DNA of 64,000 nucleotides. It comes from Megalobrama amblycephala (Eukaryota; Chordata; Actinopteri; Cypriniformes; Xenocyprididae). Below are positions 36,545 through 46,881 of this stretch, one piece after another. Under the pieces are notes generated by a model. It was not told the DNA's origin. It saw only the letters and a program-made list of their open reading frames with translations, and did no database searches. Both the position numbers and the translations under genes were made by a program. The stretch's first letter is position 1. Each line of letters begins with the position of its first letter. The stretch covers positions 51,233,079 to 51,297,078 of the forward strand of contig NC_063045.1 in assembly GCF_018812025.1 (NCBI RefSeq), read 5' to 3'.

Positions 36545-39055
36545 TATAGAATCATCTTAGTATTAACAAGCCTGTTAACAAGTAGAATCACTGAAGGAAA
36601 TAAGAGAACAGAAAACAAACAAACAAACAAACAAACAAACAAACAATTAACAGCTTTAGATGAAATCAACTGAAGATAAAAGAAGACTTTAAATCTCTCC
36701 AGATCTCAGCAGAGGAGGATTAAACTCCACAAACAGCATTACAGCTTCACATATTACTAACCAGGTTGACTTGATTTCTATCATTCATCTACAAAATTTA
36801 ACGCTCATGCTTGTTTCATTTGAAGTCACCATAATTGTGACTGGTGTTTCCATTAGTTGGGCTCCTCCTCAGACTCAACACTCTCACGGGTTGCCAGTTT
36901 GAGGACGTGATGGGAGCGACTTTGGAAGGTGAGGTGACTTACACACTGTAAAATAATTAGTTGATTTATTGTTTTATGATGAGTTGATATCATGTTTTAA
37001 TATGCTCCTGTTCATAGAGATTTTTAGATAGATGCTGAGGCTTTTTAGGTCGGGTAGAATCTGCAATCTCTGGCCCAGTTTGTTCACTGCCATCCATGGC
37101 TGCAATTTGCTGCATGTGTTTTTCGCCGCCTGGCAACCCAGGATGGCGAAATACTATTGGGTAAATTGGCAACATGCGGTCTTGCACAGATGGAGAGAAA
37201 AAAAAAATTCCGACACGGAATGCAAATTTAAAAATAAAATAACTGGCTGTAGCAATGGTTTTCAGAGAAACGAGTATGTGAACTGAGCATGTTTAATAAA
37301 TATCTGCAAACATATTATGTTATTTTTATGCTTTAATACAGTCAAAACTTACATAGAGCCACTTTAACTCTTATAAGTTTGTCTTCACTGGTTGTTATGA
37401 CAGTGTGTTTGTCTAACACGTTTGCAGTAGTGTTTGAAGTTCAAAACTTGCATCAAAAGAATGAAACATCTCACTGAGAAGCACCACAGCTTGATTCATT
37501 TGACCATAACCATGCAATTTACTTGCATTGTGTGAAAGACTTCTTTATATAGACTAATATTTATTTGCTTTATATTTTATATTTTAAATTAGATTTCAGT
37601 GACAATCACTTTGTTCCTTTAGGAAATCTCAATTGCAGTCAGTTCAGATTTCAATGACGGTTGAATTTGAAACAAATCAAACCGTCGGTTTTGTGTAATT
37701 ACGAGATTTCAGTGATGGTCAGTTTTCTTCAGTTACAAGATTTCAATGTCGGTCGGTTTCGTTTTATTATGAGATTTCATTGATGCTTGGTTTTGTTCCT
37801 TTTTGAGATTTTAAAGATGGTATTTTTTGTTATTTTATGAGATTTTAATGACAGTTGGTTTTGTTCCATTATGAGATTTCAATGGGGGTCAGTTTTACTG
37901 GGTTACGAGATCTCAACGTTAGACGGTTTTCAGTGTCAGTCGGTTTTGTTCTGCTATGAGATTTTAAAGACTGTCGGTTTTGTTCCTTTGTTCTTTTATG
38001 AGATTTCAAAGACTGCTGGTTTTGTTTGTTCACGAGATCTCAATGATGGTCAATTTTGTTTTGTTACGAGATTTCAGTGACAGTCGGTTTTCATTGTCAG
38101 TCAGTTTTGTTCAGTTGTGAGACCTCAATGAGATTTCATTCCTTGTTCCTCTACAAGATTTCAAAGTCACTCAGTTTTGTTCCCTAACGAGGTTTTAATG
38201 ACAGTCAGCTTTGTTCTTTAACAAGTTTTTATTGACAGTTGGTTTTGTTCAATTATGAAATTTCTATGAGGGTCAATTTTGTTCAGTTGTGAGATCTCGA
38301 TGGTTGGTTTTGTTCAGTTGTGAGATCTCAGTGACGGTCATTTTTTTTTCCATTAAGAGATCTCAATGATCATCAGTTTTATTCGGTTATGAGATTTCAA
38401 TGTTAAAAGATTAAAAACACAAAAGTTAATCTGAGATGACACACAAAGACATCAAGAATCAGCACATGAATCTCAACAAATGTGACAATCGAAAGTGTCA
38501 TGCTGCAATGCATGCCGGGAACAACAGTACAAAACTTTTCCAAAAGTCCCAGTTTGCATCAAAGTATGAATACATTATGCAGCTGAATTGTCCTATTATT
38601 TTCTTTAATTCTAACTATTTGCTTTTACTTTTACTAAAACACAATTATGTTCAAATGAAGTCAGTGATCCAGATGATTTAACAATGAACATAAAACCATC
38701 AATAACTAAGAGTCATCAACTGATCTTGTTTCAACTTTTTTGCTACCGCAAACATGTTTGACAAACACGCTGTCACGGTTAAGAACCCAGCTAATGGAAA
38801 CACCAATCACCACTATGGTGATGTCAATAAAGTCAATCTGGTTTGTAATATGTGAAGTTCTAATGCTGTTTGTGGAGTTGTTTAATCCTCCTCTGCTGAG
38901 ATGTGGAGAGATTTAATGTCTTTTTTTATCTTCAGTTGATTTCATCTAGGCTGTGGCTGAAGTCAGTTGTAGCCCTTGTGTTCCTCTTCTTTCCTTCAGT
39001 GATTCTGCTTGTTAACAGACTTGTTAATGCTAAGATGATTCTGTAAATAGTAGAT
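36545..39055. mobile_element. Long-inverted-repeat foldback element around a minisatellite
   Basis: Arms 36545-36900 and 38765-39055 pair in inverse orientation (for example AATCATCTTAGTATTAACAA against TTGTTAATGCTAAGATGATT, and TCAGCAGAGGAGGATTAA against TTAATCCTCCTCTGCTGA). The span includes AAAC repeats (36612-36645), the minisatellite 37590-38405 and unique-looking sequence. No transposase frame is present, so it is probably non-autonomous or a foldback. Confidence 0.65.
37590..38405 (+). repeat. Minisatellite, about 34-bp unit, about two dozen copies
   Basis: Degenerate tandem units of the form GAGATTTCAATGACGGTCGG followed by TTTTGTTCNNTTA. Some units contain an inserted partial repeat (for example TTTTCAGTGTCAGTCGG at 37929). 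Copies have diverged by point changes, so it is an old array. It sits inside an inverted-repeat element. Confidence 0.85.
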
Positions 39056-39201
39056 TCTGTTGCTCAGATAAAGTCCAGTTCTGGTTTATTTCTTTGCTCT
39101 TGGCATTGCTATGGCCTGCTTGTGGCTCAGATCTGGCAAACAAGAGAGGTCTGTCCAAGTGCCATCATTCCATGCCACATGTGGCCCAGATCATCATACA
39201 C

Positions 39202-39232
<31 letters not shown>

Positions 39233-40329
39233 GATTTTATGGCAAAGTAAATAAAACAGGAAAAATCAAGCATCTTTTCCTAAGAATAATCTTGTAAAAA
39301 TAAAAACTCCATTATATTAAGTAAAATCAAATTTTTTACTTGCAAATATTAGACATCCAGTAGACAAGTACATTTGACTTGTCATTCTCTGGCATATTTA
39401 CACAAATTAATAAAGTACTTGAAGCAAATTAATAAATTTGTGTAAAATGTACATCTTGAAGCAAGGAATCTGCGCATGCGCGGAAAAAAGAAAAACCGCA
39501 ATCATGGAGGGCTTCTCCAAACTCCATTCCATCTGCTCTCGAAAGGTAAGCAACAGTAGAAACTGCATTACATTACGGATTTTTTTTTTATTTATTTTTT
39601 TTATTTAATTTATTCAGCAAACATAATTTCATTCAATGATTGTGTTCTCATCACTTAATTCTGTACATTTAAAGTTTAGAGTGTTCTTAATGATGAGTTA
39701 GCTTCGTAAAATGTTAGCCATATAGTTTAAAACTTTAAGTTTTACATATATACAGATAAAACCTTGAATAGGTTACTTAAATCATGATCTTTTTGTTTAA
39801 TATTTGTTATTTTGCGGCCACGAATTAACAATAACGTTAAGTGAGCAGGTTTTTGTTTCCTCATTTTAAGTAACGTTAAATCGTGCACGATAGAATTCAT
39901 TCTCTCATTCATTTGCTAAATCGTGCATACTATTTATTAAATAGTTCCGTTCTTTTACTAAATCGTGACTATGTTGTAAATTACAATAATTCATTGCCTT
40001 ATTTAAATCAAAACGAGTGAACAAAATAGTACAATGTGGATTTACTAAATCTAGGGAACAAATTATTAATTCATGGTCACGATATATTTATCCGCATGTT
40101 GTGTCCCACATGCTAGCATTAATGTGTTTGTTCTGATTTGGTATGTTATAGTCTATAATTATGACGTTTCGTTGTTGAGTTCTTTTAATCACTTTATTTA
40201 ACACAAGTTTTGTGTGATCTTGTTCTGGGCGCCAGGATTAACAATAAAAACTGTAAAACTCACAGATGCTCCCGGGGGTTGTTTTTATGTTAGTCACAGT
40301 TTCATTTCATTTCATTTCATAGTCACTGT
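39056..40329. other. Intergenic DNA with poly(A) and small exon-like ORF
   Basis: ACACTGTAAAAA leads into an A-run (39205-39232). At 39504-39545 a 14-codon frame MEGFSKLHSICSRK ends exactly at a GTAAGC donor. No downstream exon is identifiable. Confidence 0.4.
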
Positions 40330-40650
40330 TAATGTTCAGTTAATGTCCCAAATATCCTCATTGTAACATTCTTATGTGACCATAAAATTAACCAAAATGG
40401 AACGTCCCCCTAAAGTCATATAAGGAACCTTGAACTGCAGCACTTTCATTACCAAAAGAGGACATTTTATGTCCCAAATGTTCTGTAAAATTTCAGAATT
40501 TTCGTCAGTTTTAGAGAAATTTTAGGCAAAGTTGCGCAAGGTCATGAGAACATCGCCTTCTGCGTGGGTGTTTTATAGAAAATAATAAAGTTTAAAGTCA
40601 CCGTTATGGAGGTGAGCGTTTGCTTTAGATTCTTGATTAATTTTAACCTT
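40330..40650. repeat. Fragment of the foldback/ACGTTC repeat family
   Basis: Degenerate copy of the ACGTTC core followed by an arm fragment with GTCACCGTTATGGAGGTGAG, as in 45690 and (inverted) 52600. Preceded at 40299-40320 by a short TTTCA tandem. Confidence 0.55.
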
Positions 40651-40854
40651 AGGTTTTTCCTGGTTGCTTTAACTATGTTTTCAAGACATCTGTTCAAGGG
40701 CGTAGATTTGGTTTCTACATTGGGGGGGTTGCTGCCTGTTTTTTTATATTAAAGAATAATAATCTGTTTTATGTGTAGCGTTATTGGATAATCTATCTAT
40801 CTATCTATCCTTCAAAACTTTATGAAATTTATGTATAATCATTCATCAAATTCT

Positions 40855-41095
40855 AACCATAGACTGTAAAAAAATATGGACGTAGCGTCCGTGACGTCAC
40901 CCATAGAGTTCTGAACAGCAGTTTTGACGCGTAAATGAGGCCGCGGCCATCTTAGCTGCGCGTCACCGCACGTCACTCCCGGATAACTGAAAATGGGCAA
41001 AGAGGCGGGGAGGTGGTTTAAGCTGATGTGACTGGTTGCTGAAACCACGCCCGTCTAGCTCGACGCTACCATGTTAGCAGCAAAGGAGCTATCTA
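40855..41095. repeat. Fish repeat starting CATAGACTGTA...ATATGGACG
   Basis: CATAGACTGTAAAAAAATAT then GACGTAGCGTCCGTGACGTC, a start common to several fish MITEs; a second CATAGACTGTAAAAAATAAA lies at 32464. The far end is missing here. Confidence 0.5.
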
Positions 41096-41124
41096 TCTAT
41101 CTTAGATACGATCTAAAATATTAA

Positions 41125-41842
41125 AGGTCCCATTCTTCGTGATCCCATGTTTCCAACTTTAGTTAGTGTGTAATGTTGTTGTTAGAGTATAAATAAAATC
41201 TGTAAAATTTTAAAGCTCAAAGTTCAATGCCAAGCGAGATATTTTATTTAACAGAAGTCGCCTACATCGAACGGCCAGTTTGGACTACATCCCTCTACTT
41301 CCTTCTTTAATGACGTCACTAAAACAGTTTTTTAACTAACCTCCGCCCACAGGAATACACAAAAAAGGGGGCGTGGTCTTGTTGCGCTCCCACGGAGAAG
41401 AGCAAGAGTTGCGTTTGTAGAGTGTGTTTGTCGTCATGTCGTCGAAACGCTGTTATTTTCATCCCGCAGTCCAATCTCCGGGTCTGATTCCGGCTCAAAT
41501 TGATAGGGTAAAATTAAAGGCATGTTTACAATAACACTGAGCGCATGCATCTCCACCTTATGGTAAGAGGCGTGACCTTTCCGGGCAAGATGCGCTAAGC
41601 TGCTGTCGAATCACAACACAGGAACCGCTGGCACAATCAGAACTCGTTACGTATTTCTGAAGGAGGGACTTCATAGAACAAGGAAGTCATCAGCCCGTTT
41701 TTATGACAGTGGAAACAGCGGTATACAGATAAGTAAATTATGTGAAAAATACTGTGTTTTTTTACACGAGAAACATGAACACATGTTATATTGCACACTA
41801 TAAACACAATCAAAGCTTCAAAAAACCACGAAGAACGGGACC
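41125..41842 (-). mobile_element. AGGTCCCG-family DNA transposon (copy 2, inverted)
   Basis: AGGTCCCATTCTTCGTGATC at the left and GAAGAACGGGACCT at the right, flanked by TTAA on both sides. About 70 bp more than copy 1, including GTGGTCTTGTTGCGCTCCCA, lost or replaced there. Confidence 0.88.
41434..41523 (-). pseudogene. Captured exon-like ORF in copy 2
   Basis: MPLILPYQFEPESDPEIGLR then DENNSVSTT and stop. See the longer version at 22990-23151. Confidence 0.4.
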
Positions 41843-42539
41843 TTTAATGAAGATAAGTTTTATCATCAGAACGTTCTAAAGGTTTACTGTCAATCTACGG
41901 TGTTTCTTTAAGATATAGATGCTCCAACACCAGTAGTGTTGGGTGTGCAAATAACAACATGGAAAATCAAATGGGACTTCATACCTTTATAATGAAATAG
42001 AGATCGCGAGATGAATCCAATCTGTGGCACTTGGGTAAAATATGAGTGTCTATTGCAAAACAAAAAAAAACATTTCACATTTCTTCTGAATGATCTGCTC
42101 TCTGTCATCGTTCTTCAAGAAAGGATGCAATCTGAGCAGCCTTTATGTTGTAAAACTGTATACGATCGTATCTAACAAACAAATGAGCCTGTGTCCAAAG
42201 TATATTTTTTTCAAAATAGTGCAGCAGTTTTAGTTATAATATCCAAGCAGTGCTGTCGGATTTTGATATCCTGCCGCCATTGTCATTGTAGTAAATCTCA
42301 CAATCAAAACTTTCAGCCAATGCCACGATCCAACAATGTGTGTTCTGTGTCTCTTCCGCATGCGTACAGATCTACACAGACATACATCAGTCTTGAATAT
42401 TATACAGCAAGCCATATTTTATAATTGTATAAAATAATCGAGAAAAAAAGCACAAAAACGGCTGAGATGCCAAATTCAGCGGCAGCTGAGGTAAATGACA
42501 GCGCAATCTACCTGTCACGCCCTTAATTATGCAGAACTT

Positions 42540-42815
42540 TAAGGCTTAATATAATTTAAACGAATAAGTTATAAAAAAATTCACCCCCCTCAGAGTTGTC
42601 ATGAAGGGCAAAAATAGCAGTATAGACCAAAACCACAATTTGAACCAACTTGTAAACATGTTTTTTTCTGCTATAAACTTGGCCAATTTAACATGGGACT
42701 CTATGAGATTCTGCTCCCTTTTGGAGCCTGTCCCTAGCGGCCAGTCGATGAATCGCAGTTTAAGTTACTTCCGTATTGGCTTCACGAGAGAAAGGGGGAG
42801 GTTGCCGCTTGGATT
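42540..42815. repeat. Dispersed fish repeat (CTTCCGTATTGGCTTCA type)
   Basis: AACATGGGACTCTATGAGAT, then GGAGCCTGTCCCTAGCGGCC and TTACTTCCGTATTGGCTTCA; a recurrent non-coding fish repeat. Family not named. Confidence 0.5.
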
Positions 42816-43489
42816 CTAACATAACTGAGTGATTCTAAAAAGAAAGAAATTATGTTAAATATTGAAACCGCCAGTAGGCGGCAGCGATTCGCTTTTTTAT
42901 TGAGTGATTCACTTAAATCATTCAGCCAATTCGTTCAAAATCAGATTAATTTAGGAAGAAAACAAACACCGATGTGAATACTTTTGTCATTGATCATTAC
43001 AGACACTATTGAAAATGAACTAACAAAACAGACGGCTGTTTTGGTAACTGGTTACAGTTACACTGATAGTTATGGCTAAATTGCAATGGATTAGCTAGCT
43101 AAAATATGAGTGTATTACACAACATTATGCTCAGTGTATGCTTTATTCTTTTTAATGGACCAGCGGTTTAATATAGTTGGCTGGGCAGTGGTTCTCTTCA
43201 TTTTTGGTGCTACCCGCGCTCTCTCATTCAAACAGTACAGCACTACTTTCTTCGTTTTGGTGAAAGAGCGACGCGCATTGGTTGGGCGTTACCAATCGGT
43301 TCAATGGAGGGGGAGAATATTTTTGTCTAATTTATTATGACAAACTCATATTTGAATAGAAACAAAATTATTGTTACAAAATAAACGAATTATACATATT
43401 TTTCATTTGATCTACTGTGATTTTCATGTTGAAATATTGGGGGAGGGTTGTAACTGAAGCATTTGAATATTGGGGGGTTGATAAAACAA
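42816..43489. other. Intergenic DNA
   Basis: Contains GTGATTCACTTAAATCATTC and G-rich GGGGGAGGG runs (43440-43490). No gene recognised. Confidence 0.45.
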
Positions 43490-44718
43490 CACCTCATTAA
43501 GAAGATTTGTATGAAAGAAACAAAGTCAGAGTGGTTTGTAATAAGTGAAGATGCTGATATCTAGAGAGATCTGTTAGTGTTTAATGTTGTTTCTGTTATC
43601 TGAGTTTTGTGAGGTCACCATTGTGCTGGAGAGTAGCGCCTGTGCTTCAGTCAATGATGATGCTGAAATGCTAATGTTCTGCTGCATGTTTCTTTATTTA
43701 AAGGCTGCAGTAACTGTGTAGTTGTTGATGCAGTGATACAGCAGTTACATTAGCTCATGCATGTGCTGTTGTCAGCTAATGACTTATTGCAAGAGATTTG
43801 CATTTTAAAGAAAAAGTTTCATAATGTTAATCAAGGAATTACCTGTAAGGAGCTTTTTTATTTTTTGTAGAACGTTTCAGAAAAATATTTTTTGTTTGAA
43901 CAGCCACTTTTGTTTGTCAATTTAGCTCTAATTTTCAATTCAATTTTTGACAAGGGCAGCAGGGACATTCTGAGAACATTCCCAAATAAAATATTATTCC
44001 CTAAACGTTCAGAGAACGTTTTGAATGTTCCCTGAAGGTCTGCCAAATAACGTCCCCCAAGCCTTAAAAGAACTCCACATCGTGACCGTCTCTGAACGTA
44101 CTGGGAACGTTACTAGGCAACGTCCTTAACACCAGTGGGGACGTTCTGAGAATGTTCTGGGAACGTAAAATTTCTAGCAGGGCTAAAACAGTCGACGTGA
44201 CTGCAGTGGTTCAACCTTAATGTTATGAAGCGACAAGAATACTTTTTGTGCGCAAAAACAAAAATAACTTTATTCAACAATCTCTTCTGTCATTCTGCTA
44301 CCCTCTTTACGTCCAGCACTTCCAGGTTCTACATCTGAACGGCAGCTCGTGATCAGAACTGTGACTGTGAATCGGTTCTCTTTTTTATTAAAACAAAATA
44401 CACAACAAAAACAAAAATACAAATTTATACACAAAACGTGCAGTGTACATAACCATTCATCAATCAAAAATATCCATGAAAATATTTTTCAGAAAGTCCC
44501 CACTGGTGTTAAGGACAAATCTCTTGCAGTAAGCCATTAGCTGACAAAAGCATGTGAATGAGCTAATGTAACACTATATCACTGCACCGACAACTTTACA
44601 TAAAGCAACATGACATCAGTGTTTCTGGATCATCATTGACTGAATCACAGGCTCCACTCTCCTGCACAATGGTAACCTCACAAAACTCAGATAACAGAAA
44701 CAGAACATTAAACACTAA
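43490..44718. repeat. Foldback element with ACGTTC-rich core
   Basis: Arms 43575-43800 and 44508-44718 are inverted copies (for example CATTAGCTGACAA in the right arm against TTGTCAGCTAATGA in the left). The core has a run of ACGTTC/GAACGT motifs (43975-44172). A fish dispersed repeat ending ACTTTATTCAACAA fills 44180-44400. Confidence 0.65.
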
Positions 44719-45570
44719 CAGGGCTGGTATTTATCAAGTTTCTCAAAGTGCCATTTTAGTCTTAAGTGCTGAGAATTCATGAAATTTCCTCCACTTTCAA
44801 ACTTAAGTATAAAAGCAAGTTTCTTGAAGCTAAGAATCACTCTTACTCTCACAGTTTTTTGACAGCTCGAGAGGTCTCTCAAGTGGTCAGGAGTTGCCAG
44901 TAGGGCTTGTGATGGCATGGAGGAGACAGAGACATGCACAAATCTATCAGGAGAGCAAGAATGTTTTTGAAATGTTTGACGACGAGCAGTTAATCAAATG
45001 GTACTGTTTGGACAAAGAAATGCATCATCTTTGTCAGCGCTGGTTAATGTTTGCCTGAATTGTTCTACTAATTCAGCAAGCAGTAGCGCTTCTTCCGCAC
45101 ACCAGTTCTTTTTCTTTTTTTTTTTAAATCCATGGTGGCTGATTATATCATAAAATCTAGGCTATATATAGGCAGGTCAGTTAACAGCCCATCGGTTTAA
45201 AATGTGCAATTAAAACATGATGGGAAATGTGTTTATCATAATGTATTCTCTTGAAAATTATTTATTGTCAAATGTGTGTTGAACGTAATCTCACCATTCA
45301 ATGTGAATTTATCTGAGAATATTCTCATATAAGGAAATCTATTCAGTGATTGTCGTCATCAAAAATCCCATTTGTGGCACAGCAAAGTGTCGTAAATCAT
45401 CTCTAAGACTGACTCTTAAGATTGAGTCCTAAACTTCACTTAAATTACGGCTGAGATGCTTGATAACTAACTTTTAAGCGTAGCTTTGAGCCAAGAAATT
45501 TTTTATTCAAGTCAATTCTTAGCAGTGTTCATGTGAATAATTCTCAGAAGCTTGATAAATAAGGGCCCTG
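44719..45570 (+). mobile_element. Harbinger-type MITE
   Basis: Terminal inverted repeats CAGGGCTGGTATTTATCAAG and CTTGATAAATAAGGGCCCTG (about 17 of 20 bases pair). It splits an arm of the foldback family: the uninterrupted order is seen, inverted, at 43555-43575. It carries a short ORF resembling the start of a Harbinger nuclease (44912-45058). No clear 3-bp target duplication is visible. Confidence 0.7.
44912..45058 (+). pseudogene. Relic N-terminal exon of a HARBI1-like nuclease
   Basis: 48 codons: MAWRRQRHAQIYQ, then NVFEMFDDEQLIKWYCLDKE, MHHLCQRW and a stop. The pattern of aspartates then hydrophobic-x-x-arginine/lysine-aromatic, followed by a leucine/cysteine helix, is like the N-terminus of PIF/Harbinger transposases. 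No catalytic DDE part follows inside the element, so it is a remnant of the autonomous parent. The match is from memory of the family, not from alignment. Confidence 0.45.
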
Positions 45571-45760
45571 ATCTCTAGATCTCTGCATCTTTACTTATTA
45601 CAAACCAGTCTGACTTTATTTCTTTCATACAAAACTTCTTAATAAGGTGTTGATGTTTTATTGAAAATAATAAAGTTTGAACTCACTGTTATGGAGGTAA
45701 GCGCTTGCTTTAGTTGGGCTCCTGACCCTTGATATTTTAACTCTTGCTTTTCTCCAATTG
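45571..45760. repeat. Left arm of foldback element interrupted by DIRS
   Basis: Inverted match to 52535-52739 (both carry a motif like CATACAAAACTTCTTAAT and GCTTTAGTTGGGCTC). DIRS entered just inside this arm. The same family sequence recurs near 33655-33870, 36690-36900, 38765-38960, 40570-40650 and 43490-43575. Confidence 0.8.
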
Positions 45761-45813
45761 TTGAAATGTCTAGGTTACTAGTGTAACCCCCGTTCCCAGA
45801 AGGAGGGAATGGA

Positions 45814-45993
45814 GACGTTACGTCGATACTGACGTAATGGGGTCTCGCTAGGGAGCCCAATCACCTCCAAGGATACAAAACAAGCCAATGGGAATTGGCC
45901 TGTGAGATTTACATGCCAGGCCCCTCCCCCGGCATCCGGGTATAAATAGGGCTGGCATACTCACCTTCATTCATATTTTTGCTGAGGAGCCGA
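45814..45993 (+). repeat. DIRS left inverted terminal repeat
   Basis: 180 bp matching the right repeat in inverse orientation, including its own CCAAT and TATAAATAG (45941-45949). It could fire a transcript toward the element interior on the plus strand. Differences from the other copy are few, for example near the inner end (GCTGAGGAGC against GCTTCGGAGC). Confidence 0.92.
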
Positions 45994-46040
45994 GACAGGA
46001 ATCTGGCCGCTCAGCGGTGGCTCAAAGCTATGGCAGGGGA

Positions 46041-46151
46041 ACGTAACGTCTCCGTTCCCTCCTTCTGGGAACAGGGGTTACACTAGTAACCTAGACGTTC
46101 CCATTCAGTCAGTCACGTTCGACGTTACGTCGATACTGACGTAATGGGGTC
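46041..46151. other. DIRS internal complementary region (circle-junction template)
   Basis: Positions 46041-46096 are the reverse complement of the left terminus (for example CTCCTTCTGGGAACAGGGGT, then TTACACTAGTAACCTAGAC). 46097-46151 repeats the reverse complement of the right terminus (GTTCCCATTCAGTCAGTCAC and on). The join at 46096|46097 is therefore the sequence of the two ends ligated, the defining feature of DIRS replication. Confidence 0.92.
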
Positions 46152-46881
46152 CCGTGGAAAACGCCATAGCAACCAAACCACGTTACGAGTGTTAGGGAGG
46201 CAGGTGCTGGCAGGCTGAGGCCAATGCAAGTGCGGCCCATACTCGCGACCCTCTAGCGCCCAGAGTAAGCCCAGGCATGTCTTCCATACCGGCGGGATGG
46301 AGAGGACAGGGTGTTACCGTGGAGAAGTCGAAGCTGCTGTTCCTACCCCACGGGGAAGAGTGCTTTGGAACTCAATCCCTCGTTTTTCAGCAACGACAAA
46401 AACGCCAGGAAAGCGTTCCCCGAGGAGGGGAAAGCTACGGAGACCACACCCTGCCCGAAGGGAGGTAACGTGTGGAAGACACATATGGACTGGCCTGAGA
46501 ACAGTAACGCATATGGAAGATCTCTGATGTAGGTCCTACCTTCCGGGAGGAACGACTAGCAATCAGAGACGGGGCAAAGCGAAGCGGCCCAGGGAAAGAC
46601 ACGGGTTTACCGTCAGGGAAACCTTACCGTGGACAAACACATATGGGATTACCCGAGGGGAATCACAGCATATGGGCATCTAGCCCAGTACAAGGGCAGA
46701 CCAACTGGGCATACACACGAGTACTGGACCTAGCGCCGGACGCCTCCGCCACGTCTGGCCGCCGCAAGATGCAGGAGGAACTCCACAGGGTTCGCAGTTA
46801 CGGGGAACTGAACTGAGGAGTGGAAAAAGTGCTCGCATTCCCTCTCCCGAGGGAAATGGCACAGCAAGCGAACACCCATGG
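46152..46881. other. DIRS 3' untranslated region
   Basis: Between the recombinase stop and the internal complementary region. GC-rich, with short open frames on both strands that show no family resemblance; part of the element, no gene supported. Confidence 0.6.

Noticed and set aside
37871..38080. 69-codon frame in the minisatellite
   Set aside because: Arises from tandem units; unit length (about 34 bp) is not a multiple of three and the frame is not kept across the array.
37590..38405. CRISPR-like array of spaced repeats
   Set aside because: Units are contiguous, diverged and variable in length, in eukaryotic DNA; a minisatellite explains them.
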